Positions 1-13,062 are shown, counted from the stretch's first letter. The stretch: 64,000 nt of DNA from Gymnogyps californianus (GCF_018139145.2 NC_059471.1:83722520-83786519), one strand, 5' to 3'. Numbers and translations are program-made. The notes: generated by a model from the letters alone, not told the origin.

Positions 1-1189
1 GTGTAGGTAAAGTAAGTCACAATGTATTTATTCAGCTGAACAAATACTAGATTTTATTAGTATGCTCTAAGAGAGCAGCCTGTCAGTTGGTTTCCATCAG
101 AAATAGTATCTCCATAATGCATATGTTATAAAGCAGCCCATTTTATATCCAAGGAGGAGGCCGTTTCTCAGAAAAAGTCCGGCTCACAAGCCTTTTATTG
201 ACCCATTTATTTCCTCTACCCCCTTCAACATTGCACCCCTTTTCCCGAAGGCTCATAAACATGCAGTCAGGGCCATGAACGCTAATTGTTGAGTTAGCAA
301 AGTTACAGAATTACAGTGATTTGCTACATACTGCTTTACCTCCCTCACACTGGCCTCTTTCTCTGGCAAACAGCAAGAATTGAAACATGAGGTCCATCTA
401 AAGGTGAGATGGCTGCGTGACTAGTGCATTAACCTACTCACGGCAAATGATTCCTCACCTGCATCCTAATCATCACACACATGCTGCCAATCTCCAGCCA
501 CAATGTCAGAAATAGTCCCTTCCCGACGTGTTTGCTCGTCTGTCTGCCACCTGCATCCACCCACCTCCAGCGGAGTACTTTGGAAATGGATCCGTCAATT
601 AGTGCTGGGAACAGAAAGTCAGACGGTGGCACTTCGTGTTCAAACTGGAAATGGAGATGTTTATTTTTCAGCATTGCAAAGTGACACCTAAACACCCGCT
701 TCATAAAAAATGATTTTGCTTCAGGTTCGAATCATGAAGTCTCTTAGCTGGGTCATTCCCAGCCTGGCAGCAGCTGAAAAGCATGACCGTGCCGGGGCTA
801 CCCAGGCTTGTGCGTCCTGGTCCTCCGTGTGCAAACAGATGAATACACAGCTTTCACTCTGGGCCACCAGTAAAGTACTCCCAAACTGGGATCTGCCTGT
901 TAATTTGGCAAACTTCTTTTGGTAGCTATCACTGCAGGCAAGGAATGGAGGCTGGTGGAGCAAAACAAGGATTTTTATGAATCGGATTGTGTTGAGGTGA
1001 AAAAGAATCAAAATAACTCACAGGACAAATCTGATGCTCTGTTACCAAGATAACGCTTCCAGAGATATAAATAAACCAGTGGTATAGTACCCTGCCACCG
1101 TCACTTTAGCAGTATGCAGAGCTATTTATATGCACGGGAGCACTATTTCTGCCACCACATCCCCCAGAGCATTACCTCTGGCCGTGATG

Positions 1190-2210
1190 TCGCAGCTGCA
1201 GTGAGAGTCACCTCCCTGCGGGCTGGGGACACAGGGGCACTTGAGGCCAGCACGGCCCATGGCAGCTGCTGGGGGGGTGCAGAGCATCCCCAGTGCCACC
1301 GAGTCCAAAATCACAGGGAGCCTCTCCTGGAGAAGGGAGGATGCAAAAAGGCTTGGGCTAACAAAGCTCCAGTTCAACAAGCCCCAGGCAGCCCCCTCCT
1401 CCCTGATTTCTGCTATTATCGCTCCGTAACGACTTTTCTCTCCTTGTTCTTTTAGGCAGGGGCTGGAAGGGCACAGAGAAGCGACCGAATGCTCAGCAGT
1501 CGGCACTCCCGGCCCTGCAGCACCCTCCAGCTCGAGTCCAGCAGAGAGGCACTCCACAAACACCATTTGCTCGGGGTGGAGATCTCAGCTGCACCAGCAT
1601 TGCGTTTGGTTTTTTTTTTTTTGGAGGCATCCTGCCTGCTCCTCTGGTGGCTTGCAAAACCCTTATTGGGCAAAGCAAACAGGAACCACAGCGAGAGGTC
1701 ACCCTGAGGTCTGCCAGTCACTGAAAGTGCTTTTGGTGTTTGGTTGCATGCTGCGCAAGAGCGAACCACTTCCAACAACACAGACCATGTCAATGCTAAC
1801 CAAAACAGGCCCACAGCTGCTCCCTCTTGCTTCTGCATCGATAAGCCCTCTTCCTCCTAGACTGGTGGAGCCGCAGCTAAACTGTCCCCCGGGACTGGCC
1901 CTCGGTCCCCCCCGACCTGTGCCCTGGGACCACGGGAGAGGAGCGCCTGCTGGCCTCGGCCAAAACTGTGCTGGGAAGCGCTGATGCATGCTCGAACTTG
2001 GACAAGCACCATTCCCATGGCCGGGGATTGTATTCCTCCAGCCTTGCCCGCCGGGGAGCGACTGCAAGGCTGCTCCCAGCAGCACCCACCTCCTCCCTAG
2101 CAGCGTGTGGGCTGAGCAGGGGGAGCGCAGCGAGACCACGGGGGCAAGGCGGGACATGGAAAGTGGTTTCATGGTCACGTGAAACTTCCTGCCTGCCCCG
2201 CTGATAAATG
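1190..2210. other. GC-rich patch of unknown role
   Basis: Base composition rises clearly above the AT-rich surroundings, with frequent CCCC, GGGG and GCTGC words and a moderate number of CpGs. Overlapping open frames on both strands, the longest about 193 codons on the minus strand (1699-2280), are what GC-rich DNA gives by chance; none resembles a known protein. It could be a regulatory island, part of a non-coding transcript or an old repeat. I cannot choose between these from sequence alone. Confidence 0.3.
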
Positions 2211-5200
2211 CAGCCACAAAAGGTCGTCTTAAAAATTCTCTGTGCAGTTTTAAGAAAGACATCCATGTACACAGACACAACCAACCTCACCTACGGCACC
2301 ATCTCCTATTTTATGTATCCACAAAGGCCAACTACAGACAGACGCGCTCTCAGCGAACGGCATCATAGTCTACCATTGATTATTAATCAGCAGATATGCT
2401 GTAGGCTAAATTCAAGTAAATGTCACAGGGGGATTAAACACAATTTTATTTCTTCCAAGAGTATTTGGAGGGCCATATTTTGCCAACTTCAAATAATATA
2501 CTGAAATAACTTTTGCTTTTGGAAATAATATTTCATTTTTCAGGTACCAAATGAACTTGACTATTCTTTCTTCAGTGATACAGTCTTGTTTTTAAGACAA
2601 TACAAATTCAACTCTGTTTTTTTTTCCTTCGGAAAACGCAAATTGGCAAATGATTTTGTAATTGCAGTATGTTACAAATGGAGAAGCTCAGCACAGTTTA
2701 CCGAGGTAAGATTTGCTCTGATTCAGAATAGATTGATAAGGGATTCCAGCACGAAGGTGAGGTAAATCAATGCACATCACCTGCAATAAAGATAAGACTT
2801 GTAAACCGGTAAGGGAAAAGATAAACCCTGTTTAATTGTATAAGAAACAGCTGAGGAATTTGTACGCTTCTTTTTTTTTCAGTAAGTGATATAAGGTAAC
2901 AATGTTTAGCACCAACAGATGTCTTTGAAGTATTTTATCAGGATCAGCTATCTTGTAGAAGCTTCTTAAGATAAATAACAGGTTCTGTACTATCATCACT
3001 ATCTACACAAGACCACAGAAGTATATAAAGAATGACTCAAAGCAAGCAAGCTGATTCCCAAATTGCAGTCTCACAAATCACCAAAATCATCTCGGAGTAC
3101 ACTTCAGCTAGCTCGCTGGTGGCCTAATGCTTGCGTTCTTCATCTTTCAAACTCGTAAGAGAAATAGTTTAACTACATTAATTATTCCAATATCACTTTT
3201 TCACTCAATAGTACCTGTCACAGGGAAGTTGCGTCATTTTGGGATAGGAGGGTAATGGCCAGAAAACTCCTTGTGTTTTGGTTGGCACAGTCAAAACAAT
3301 TTGATAATTCCTTCTGGAGATGTTTAGTCGAGTATCAGTAAGGACAATTTAGCTTTTGAGTTACTCTCTGTGTCTCTAAAACTTTGTGTTAGAAGTTGGA
3401 AATGTGAACTCCTAAGCATATCTTTATTCCTTTGCCATGATATTAGAAGAACTTCAACCTAAAAGGAAAAAAATCCATATAATATTTCTACTATAACATG
3501 AAAAAGGAATAGTGTTTCCTTGCCCTGAAATTATATGTAACTTTAATGATTTCACATAGTTCACGACTGAAATCTGATTTTCTTTTCCAGCACACCTTTG
3601 GTATTCAAAGCACACGTATTTTAGTATTTGTTCATTCAATCCTCAAAATGTGCAGTTTGACATGAAGATTTACAACCTGAAATATCATTATCAATGACTA
3701 CAACAAGCTGTATTGTTACCTTGTTGAATATGGGCACATTATTGGCTAGCTTTATTGCAAACAATTTCAAATAAAATTGAATCATCACATCTGTTGCCAG
3801 TGTAAATAAAAAATAAGTAAGAACAGAGACTCAAATAAACAGTGACTAACTGCAAAATAAATGCAAGTCTAAATTTATTGCTGTGTTTATAATTTATTAG
3901 TTCTCTGCCTTTAACTTCTGAAATTCAGCCAGGTTGTACCTACTAAAAAATTACACTAACTCGTGATAAAAGCCTGGGCAAAGGGGTAGAATATTTGTGA
4001 ATCTGGGTCTGTGAAACCCACTAAGCCCCCCTGCTGAGACAAAAAGCAGGTTCTAAATCATGACGGGGATGTCCAGACCTTGGAAGCTCTCAGAAAGCCT
4101 TGCCATTGCTTTGGATGAGGCCAGGAATTAACCCAAGGAGCGTACGAGGTCTAAAAAGTTGAGGATGGGGAAAGGGGAGGCAGTGGAGAACAGGAGGCAT
4201 TGCTTTGGATCCCAAGAGGTTTAAAAATTGACATTCAGAAGGGAAGGATAGTTATAGCTGTACACAGATGAATTGCCACCTCCCAGCCATATGAAAACAA
4301 AATGCTGAAATGTCAAAGGTTTTGTGATTTTAAAAGTAAAGATTCTTATTTTTTAGATGTATAGCAAAAATTGAATTCCGCAGCTGCAATGCTAGCATGG
4401 GAGGTATGTGGGGTGGGTTGAACAACCCATGTTAAGAGGGCATTAGAAATAGTACTTGGCAAGATGATGGCCCGTGAACGGCACACGGCAGTATGAGAAG
4501 TGAGTTATTCCCAGATTAGCTGTATCCCTGTGTAGATTTACATGTGTATGAGCTGTCTAATATGCCACAAATTCCAGTACCTTAAAAAAAAAAAAATGCA
4601 CTGCAGATAGTGTTAAAGTAATCATTATTATAACCTCAGGCTATCCTCAGTCACTTAAAACATTCAAATCCTGGATCGCTGATACTGTTAATGTGCTACT
4701 GTTCAGACATGCTACTAATTTATAGAAGGCTAATGTGGATTTTTAAAGAATCCAATTCACTCCAAGTGTTTTCAACAGCCAGTAGGAAAGAGTACTTAGC
4801 GTAGAAGGACTCCATTTCAAAATTACAGGACTCCTCTATTCTTCATCCTCTTTTTGCCTACAACATGTCAATTTATCAAAATAATACACTAGTTTGCAGA
4901 AATTCCTATCTCTCTGGTGGGAAAATAGAGTAGGGATTTATTCTTTCCCCAAGCCTTTTCAGTTTTGGGTTGGTTTTTTTTTTTCAAAGAAGATTATACA
5001 GTTTATGTTATTTCAGTGGATTATCTAGTTATAACTTCAGAAGACAATATATTCATGTTTGGGCAAAATGCAATAAGCAGGGATCATTTATTCATCTTCT
5101 TTGATTATTTCTGCCAAGTCTATTTCATTGTCCAATCCTAAAAAAAGGGAAAAGTGTTTAAATTAGCAATTTCTTTCTGAAGTAAAGCACCCCAGTAATA

Positions 5201-5901
5201 AAGTATCATCATGTTTTTTACAGACTCTGGGTGAAATGTATCAGTCATCAAGCAATAATATATGCATTCAGAACACATTTTTAAAAAGTGAGCTACTTTG
5301 AAAAGAATGAAACTGATATATTCTTTCCATAAAATTACTAAAAGCTGACCTCTAGCTAAAAAAATACGTTTATTGAGAAGGTGGTGTGCACTACCGAGGC
5401 ACTTTGCATTGGAATAGTTCACTTAGTTTTGCAGTGAGACGAAAACACTAAGATATTACCTCAGGAATATAATTTTTTTTCATTTCTGCATTTACACAGG
5501 CACTCCTCTGGCCAAGTGGCAGGTAAAATGTGCTGCAGTGCACATGACTTGAAACCACGTGGAGTAAACCAAAATTATAATTTTTTGAGTGAGTTAAATA
5601 ATCACAACTGAAACGCCGTGTTTGAGTAACTAAATATAAATCATGTACTTTGAGAAAGTTAGGGATATCGTTAGGGAAAAATAATCCCAGTAAAACCATC
5701 AGCATTAGGCGATTGGTGATTATCCCCCGCTGGAACCCGTAATTTCAGCTCTGTTCCTGCTGAGGTCACAATTGCTGTTATTCATAGGATGGTGGTTGTA
5801 TTTATCTTCCTGTCATTAATTCACAGACAGCCTTTGGATGGGACAGTGAAAGACAACCCCACTCCTACATACAACATGACCACTACACTGATTCTCCAGC
5901 A

Positions 5902-5959
5902 TGGGTAAGAATTCATAATCTAATGAATGTGATCACAAATGTGAATTAATTCTTACCCA
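5902..5959. repeat. Inverted repeat, 12-bp perfect arms
   Basis: The left arm TGGGTAAGAATT (5902-5913) is the exact reverse complement of the right arm AATTCTTACCCA (5948-5959). The 34-nt spacer contains the perfect palindrome GTGATCAC (5929-5936). It could be a small hairpin RNA, the remains of a miniature transposon, or chance. Confidence 0.5.
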
Positions 5960-8351
5960 CGCTGCATATTCTAAGACAGTTCATGGGATCTTCAAATCCA
6001 ACAGCTGCTCTCGGTGATTATTTTAGACTATGCTGACAAACAAACAAAAAAAAGCTGACAAACAGGGAAGAGTGCTGAACTGGTCTGACTGTCTCGTATC
6101 ATTTCTTCTTACAGTTGTGTTGAAAAATATACATACCTACAATCTTACATTATTTTCTCTGATTTCTCTGATGTAACTATCTTGTGCAACTGATTTAGGG
6201 GGATTAAAGAAGCTGGTACATGTTATCTGCATTTGGAGACACCTGCATGATTTGATCATCAAGAAATTGCATACTACTTTGGAAAAAGAAAGGAGAAAGA
6301 TTCTGCCAAAACCCCCAGAAATTCACTCCTCTCTGGATTTCTACAAAGCTTGTGTATTAAAAATTCACATTGAAATATAAATTAAAAATTTTAGTAGTAT
6401 ACTAACATGTCCAATGAGTGCTGAATTTTCTTAAATGAAGTGGAGAAGAGGCAAAATTAAAGCAAAGGTTTAAAATGTTGTAGGTAGCATTAAAACCTAC
6501 TGCCAATGAGTTGAATTAAAAATGAGCCTTAGTTGCAGAAATCTTAAAAAAAATTTAAAAATCCAACAGCTTATCATCACAAACCGTCATGAAGTACTCG
6601 GGCTTGGAGGGGGGGGCATGGGTGTGGAGAGGAAATGTTTTTTCTGTGTTGCACAATTACTTGCTCGAGTGCCCCAGGCACTTGAAGGCTTCATCAAGGT
6701 GCGCTTTGCATCAGGGACGTGACTCTTGTCTGTAAATTATCTGATTTAGCAGAGTTATATCCCTTGGAAAAGAAAATATACCTGTTTCCTACATTGTAAA
6801 GCGAGGCAAAGTTAATTTTTTGCATTTTAGAAGCGATTGTCTTTTTGGTCTTCAGTATGTGATCACTGGGGCGAGAGGGGTAGGGAAGCGTGACGGCTGT
6901 GAGGAGGGAATAGCACAGACTGTACAGAAACAGCAGACTCCCACCAACCATGAATTTTGGAAGTTTTTGGCAGCTTCTGCTTTTCCCCTCACGCTCGAGA
7001 ACATTTCAAAGGCAGGATTACAAAAGAAGACATCACATGCTCAGTTCAAAACTGTAACTGGGGCTCTGGGGAGAGGAAAGGGGGCAGGTAGAGAGGCAGT
7101 GCACGCTGTTTTGAAGGACTCATTACAAAGCGCTTACCTTTATACCTCTCTGCGCAGGCAAGGATCAGCAGGGCAAATGATTCACCACCTCTCCATTTAG
7201 ACAATAAGAAGGAGGATTAGTTAACCTGAGACTGCTTTACCAACCTGTGGGCCTGACCTAAATACCACAGTTAAGCAACAGGGTTTTGTGAATGTAGGAC
7301 TTCAGGCAGAAACCGGACTGATACAAACCTGACGCTTTGGCAGTCTTTGCTCTAACCAAGTTATTTATAAACATGCAGATGCCATCTTGCACCTATGAAT
7401 TATGAATTTCTCAATACATTCAAGAGGTAAGGTTGTCACATACCAGAAACCTGAGGTCACAGAAAAGACCAAAGTAGTATCACCTCCTTAAAGCAGTAAT
7501 TAATATGACTAAACAGCAGCATTAAACCTCCTACTCTTTTGCCTTTCCCCTGGGAGGATTTGGTACAGCTTTTCTCTTGGCTAGAAACTCCTACAACATA
7601 CTGATCAAGATGATCACCTTCTTCCTACCCAGTGGCATGCCTAGAGTGCAGAGAAGAGAGTACTGAAAAAAAACAACCAAAAAAATGAAAGAACCTAAAA
7701 ATAACAACAACAAAATACTCGAACCCATGCCTTTACATCTATTCAAGATTTTAAATCCTTGCATCGACACTTACCTTCCACTTGTTTAAAACTTCATCTC
7801 TCCCAGGGAAGCAGAGAAGGGAGAAGAAAACTACCACTATTTGGATATTCCTTTTGCTGACCCTATCATCTTTGTTAATAGTCTCTAATGAGCAACTCAC
7901 TCATGGATAAACATGCTAGCATTATTATTTTGTCTTAGCAGAGTCAGCATGATTCAGAAGAGAGCAGTCATAAGACTGTCACAGTTCCCAAATTGTCAAA
8001 AGCTGTGGGAAAACAAAAATTAGTAGCTGAGAGAGAAGACTTAACTCTCAATACCACAAACAACCCGCAGCCTGTTGGTTGATGTGAAATATATACATAC
8101 ACAGGCAAACTTAAAAAGAAAATATTGCTATCCAACAGAGACTACTCTAGAGCAGACAGGTTTCTCCTGCCTGAGAGCGACAGAGAAAAATCACTATAAT
8201 AAACAAATTTATTACACCAACTTGGCTGGAAAAACAGAGTTCTTTGACACACAATCTCTCTTCTTAGCGCCTTAAATCATGCTGACTTTAAAAGTGCTAA
8301 GATGGACATAAGAGTGCATTTAGGCACGACAGCTCATGCTTCCTATGCCAG

Positions 8352-8913
8352 TGTCCTGGTTTCGGCTGGGATAGAGTTAACTCTCTTCTTAGTAGCTGGT
8401 ACAGTGCTGTACTTTGGATTTAGTGTGAGAATAATGTTGATAACACACTGATGTTTTAGTTGTTGCTAAGTAGCGCTTATCTTCAGCCAAGGACTTTTCA
8501 GTTTCCCATGCTCTGCCAGCAAGCAGGTGTGCAAGAAGCTGGGAGGGAGCAGAGCCGGGGCAGCTGACCTGAACTAGCCAAAGGGATATTCCATACCATG
8601 GAACGTCATGCCCAGTATATAAACAGGGGGGAGTTGGCTGGGAGGCAGGGATCGCGGCTCTGGCATCGGTCAGCAGGCAGTGAGCAATTGCATTGTGCAT
8701 CACTGGTCTTATTTCTTTTTTTTTGTTGTATTCTTTTTCATTACAATTATTATTATTCTTAGTTAGTAGCGTATTTTTATTTTAGTTATTAAACTGTTCT
8801 TATCTCAACCCACGAGTTTTACTTTTTTCCTTTCCTCCTCCCCACCCCACTGGGAGGGGGAGGGGGAAGCAGCTGCGTGGTGCTTGGTTGCTGGCCGGGG
8901 TTAAACCACGACA
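8352..8913 (+). mobile_element. Solo LTR of an avian endogenous retrovirus (ERVL-like)
   Basis: The element starts TGTCCTGGTTTCGG and ends TTAAACCACGACA, with imperfect inverted termini and the TG...CA ends of retroviral LTRs. It is flanked on both sides by the same 5 bp, GCCAG (8347-8351 and 8914-8918), an intact target-site duplication. In the plus orientation there is a TATA box (TATATAAA, 8616-8623) and an ATTAAA polyadenylation signal (8788-8793), followed by a T-rich U5. No gag, pol or env reading lies on either side, so it is a solo LTR left by recombination. The 5-bp duplication favours the ERVL class over ERV1 (usually 4 bp) and ERVK (usually 6 bp). The family assignment rests on recall of the typical avian LTR start. 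Confidence 0.88.
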
Positions 8914-11900
8914 GCCAGGCTTCCCTTTTGCATCCCAGTCTTTTGAAAGGGGTGGCAATAGAGCCATCACAAGGTACACATCTACACACTGATCACTGCC
9001 CTGGCCAGACAACTAGAACCATTCCTATAGATACCTGCTGGAAACCACTGACATCTGCTGATTTTCAGAAATCAAAATTATGTTTTCTTGACCCTTTGGG
9101 GTCAAGACAAGTTGGCTCTGGGCATAATTTTACTACTTTGTCAAAAGTTTATATGTGATAAAGGCCCCTTCTGTGCGAGTTTGTGAGAAGGGGTTCTACA
9201 GCTCTGGATAGAGGAACAGTTACCAGCAATCAGCAGGCTGAGGAGAAAGAAGATCACGTGCTGAGAAGCAGCATGTGAAAGTCTCCCAGGAACTGGTAAG
9301 CTCTGGAGACCAGCTGTCCTCTTAAGTCCACCAGAACTGATAAATTCAGAACACCAAGAGCCTGCTGGCTGTGTACAAAGCCACTACCCACACCAGTATC
9401 AAGCATGAGTTGCATAACTTGGATCGTGTACAAGCAGGTAGCGGTTGCTATATGCAGGCAAAAAACCTACAGAATTACATATACACACCTGATGAAGCAA
9501 AGGGTTCTTTGGGGGACTTTCTAAACTACCTACCTAGGAGCCAGAAGTCTCAGGAGTTGGGACTGGCCTCCCAGTTGTTGCTCCTACAGAGTAATTATGA
9601 GTGTGTGAGTAAGTGAATGTGTTGTGTGAATAGTTATCTGCTATTATTAACAGCTTTATTAACAAAAAGCCTTCTGTTGGTTGTGATCTGTCTCTCTCCC
9701 AACTTGATCTGCTATCATGGAAAAGGGTATTTACAGAATCAAGCATCCAACTATTTTAGCATTTATTTCTTGGCAATACCAATCCCCAGTAACTAGGACT
9801 GCTGCTGCCACTAACTGATTTCATTTCTCAAATGATTTGCCCAAAAAAGCACTTGCAGAACTCTCTCTATGCAAGAACTTACTTCCAAGACTTTCTTGGA
9901 AGTCCAGAAAACGGGACTCCAACTGTTCATGACAAACATAGTGAGCCAACCTAACCAGTTTTCCTAGTCCGTGCAATGTGGACTCTCCATTTGAACACCA
10001 GCATATGCTGAGATTAATCATCACGACAGACCAAATAAACTGAAGGTTAACACCTTTAGTTGCTCTTACTTCTGAAAGGCAAGTTTAGGAAAGCACGTAT
10101 CTCTAAACAAAATTCCTGTTGCTGCCACTTGAAGATAAGATTCTAGAGAGCCTGAACCTTTGTTCAAACTCGCTCCATTTTTCCATGATTCCTGGCCAAA
10201 AAAATGCCCATATCAGCATAAACCTTCCAAGTATTTCCAGCAGACCTTTAGATTTCAGCACATAAAAACATATCCCATGCATATGCAATAGACCTACCAA
10301 TTGCATCACTAGCACTGAAAGTTGTGCCATGTCATTATGCATTACTCGTCAGCTGGAGAACTACTCCCAGGAATCTTAGAGCTGTTAGGAAAGCTTTTAA
10401 TGATTTCATCTGATGATATGCAAACTAAGCATTCCTGCCTCTGGAAAGACTCGTTAGTAGGAACATGTTGTATGCATTATTATTCTATTCTAATAATTTC
10501 ACTTCTACACTTCCGTGATTTCACCGTTTGCTGCTTTTAAGTAATGATAAGTAACAACTCCATGGAATTAGAAACCGGCAACTTCTGTCCTTAGCAGCTT
10601 CTCTTCATTTGTCCCACTCTAAAAGGGATGCGAACACAAGTGGAAGTTTCTCTTTAAAGACAGACAGACATATGATGGTTAGTCACAACATGACACCAGG
10701 CTGCTACAAGTACTGCTAACAAAAATCAACTGCTGGACTGTTTACACTGCTTTGCATAAACTCCTTCAAGTGCCCTGAGCTGAATAGCAGCTTTGTTGCG
10801 CTGAAAGTTTCTGCTCAGCTGGTTTACCAAGGTCTTGCCCTTAGCTGCAAGCTACAGGATTGCACTTTGAAATTTTTTGCTTTGTTTAACTGTTTATAAT
10901 CAGGAACTTTCTTCTGGAAATTCCAGTGACAACTGACTGCCCCACCCTGACAATGAGCTCTTAAGCTTTGACTATGGGCTGAACAGAACTGCGGCTTAAC
11001 AAAGGAAGTTTTCTTTTAACAATTCTTTCTCATCCAGTAAATACTGTTTCAAATACCCGTGATAATTTCTTAAGGCATTCTTGACATCTTAATGCAAAAT
11101 TGCCCTTGTATATAGCCAAAAAAGGAGACATTTAATACTTTGAGTATCTCAAAAGTGAGACTACGTCACTAAACTGCGTTCAACTTATAAAGCACAGTGT
11201 TCTCTCATTTACTGTTTTTCTAGCTAGTGTTTTGCCTTTAGATGTGCATTGGTTTACTCCTGTTGCCAGTATGAGAAGACGCCTCGCACTCAAAAACATC
11301 ACCACTCTACTGCTTCTGGAGGACATACCTACAGAAGCTGAAGTTTCTGATGAAAAAAAGATACAGAATTATTCTGAAATGTCAGTGTTCCTTTCAGTCA
11401 ATAAATATCTTCCATTATTCCTGCCAAACTTTTATTGTCAGAGTGCATGCTGCAGATGTTAACTATTAAAACTGTTTACAGGAAAACTGAAAACCAAAAT
11501 TTTGACAACTTTAGAAAAATGCTGACAAACACTAGGAATGTTTTGCTTACATAAAGCAGAGATAAAAGGAAGCAAATGATTGTGATTTGGGATTTTCTAA
11601 GCTTTCTGCCACTCACAAAGCTGAAAAATGGTGGAAAAAAATGATTAAAAAGTAACTACCTCAGCAAGTAGTAGCTGCAAGATCACAGGCAGTTCTCTTC
11701 CTGGATGCATAGGCGGCATCTTGTTCAAACCAGAGAAGGGAGGAATAATAGCCAAAGAGTTGCCCATTATTTAAAATACTTGAGATAGGCCAAAGCCACT
11801 GAGCAGCTAGTATCAGCAGACAATTATTTATGACTCAGGGAACGAGCAAACAAATCTTCTGACACTGAAGCTAGGTTAACACCCGAGGAAGGACAGTTTC

Positions 11901-12611
11901 CTCCAGGATTTACCAATGAGATTAGACCTACCACTAGATTCTGGGTGGGAACGGACCTCTCAAACCTGAAGGCATTTTATTACAGAGTGAATCTTCATGA
12001 GTTCTTGAAATTTTGTAAGAGGCCTGATCTGGTTCTCCAGCTCCAATAAATACCCCCAAATCTCTCAGATCTGAGGGTGGGCTCTAGAAGATGGGGCTGC
12101 AAGGTACAATCAAAGTTTTCTTCCTCAAGTGGTATCATTAAAAGTTATTTCAAAGGCTTGATGTATCACGAAGATAAGCTGCCTCTTTGAATTTGTCAAA
12201 CCCCATACTCAAATTATAAATTAAAATTGGTTGCTTAACTTAGATCCTTTCTATAGCTGTCTCAAGAGTTCTAAAAAAAGCTTGTTTTACCTGTGTAAAC
12301 AACGATATTACAAGTTTAATAGGACTATTTTAAACAGTACATGCTTGTTAATTTTTTTCTAATATAGTTCATTTGTAGTTCAAGAATTATGACTTTGGAA
12401 TAGACTTATTAGAAAATACCTTAAAAATAATTTTTTTGAAATCTTTAACAAAATAATGACTCAGCTTAATTAATATCAAATTCTTGCCAAACCAGCTACA
12501 AGTCATCAACCAAAATACCAGTATTTATCTGTAGAAATAACTGAGCTATAGAATAAAAATAAGTACCCATGAAAATATAAATATTATTTAACAGTATAAT
12601 TTTAATAAAAC
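8914..12611. other. Intergenic DNA between the solo LTR and the FANCB 3' end
   Basis: No coding exon was recognised. The part from about 9,140 to 9,700 looks more repeat-like than its surroundings: an 8-bp inverted repeat CCCCTTCT/AGAAGGGG at 9165-9172 and 9186-9193, and an A-rich ATTAAC stretch followed by a T/C-rich segment near 9,655-9,700. This may be a decayed retroelement that I cannot name. The rest is plain AT-rich sequence. Confidence 0.5.
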
Positions 12612-12617
12612 TTTATT
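12612..12617 (-). terminator. FANCB polyadenylation signal AATAAA
   Basis: On the minus strand a canonical AATAAA begins 24 nt after the FANCB stop codon; the plus strand reads TTTATT. An ATTAAA follows at 12601-12606. If either is used, the 3' UTR would be only about 40-60 nt. A longer alternative 3' UTR further left is not excluded. Confidence 0.65.
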
Positions 12618-12641
12618 CAAAATAAATTTAGTGAATAGTTT

Positions 12642-13062
12642 CTAGGACTTGCTCAGTCTCCACACAATCATATCTGAACTGAGTTGAGCTTCTGCCATTT
12701 TCAAAGCAATTTCCTGGTAAAGGGCACCATTCATTGTTTGATTCATACTTAGTACACTCTCTTCCCGTTCATTCTGAAGCTTCTTTCTGAATTGCTGAAC
12801 TCCCTCCTCACTGTCCAGTGAAGAAGCCACAGGAGCATCACTGATTTTCTTGCCAGGCTCATTCCCCCATGTCAGGCTGTTTTCAGCTTTATTTTCATTT
12901 AAGAAGAAAGAACTCCTCAAGGTGAGCATTTCTTTTTCCAAAGCCAGTGCTAACTGTTCAGTAAGTACACCTTTGCTTCCAGATCTCAGGAGTTTTACAT
13001 CACAGCTTGGTGGGAGAACTCTAGAAAGGCTATGAAGGCACTGGAACAAGACAGTCAGGTTT
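12642..13062 (-). CDS. FANCB: FANCB coding exon 8 (last; residues 724-863 and stop)
   Basis: The acceptor is TTTTATTTTACAG. The first base completes an AGA arginine codon, followed by [17 protein letters not shown], which matches the C-terminal region of vertebrate FANCB. The exon ends WRLSKS and a TAG stop. The QKMAEAQL-like helix region ([10 protein letters not shown]) is the conserved C-terminal tail. Genomic length is 421 bp. Confidence 0.95.

Larger units (their letters stand above)
1..8351. other. Intergenic DNA, left flank
   Basis: I recognise no protein-coding exon here. Open frames are short, overlap on both strands and match no family I know. In mammals GLRA2 lies on this side of FANCB, but no glycine-receptor-like reading was seen, so its 3' end is probably further left. 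The stretch is AT-rich except for a GC-rich patch at about 1,190-2,210. It contains a TCACGTGA E-box palindrome (2175-2182), a near-palindromic homeodomain-type motif (2377-2389) and a hairpin (5902-5959). Conserved non-coding elements are possible but cannot be judged without an alignment. Confidence 0.6.

Noticed and set aside
1699..2280. Minus-strand open frame of 193 codons in the GC-rich patch
   Set aside because: Overlaps equally long frames on the other strand, has no recognisable domain and lacks a plausible exon structure; GC-rich composition explains it.
8389..8703. Minus-strand open frame of 104 codons
   Set aside because: Lies entirely inside the solo LTR and is antisense to its promoter signals; not a retroviral or host protein.
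1..12600. 3' exons or UTR of GLRA2, the expected neighbour
   Set aside because: No glycine-receptor transmembrane or C-terminal reading was found on either strand; the gene probably ends left of the window.
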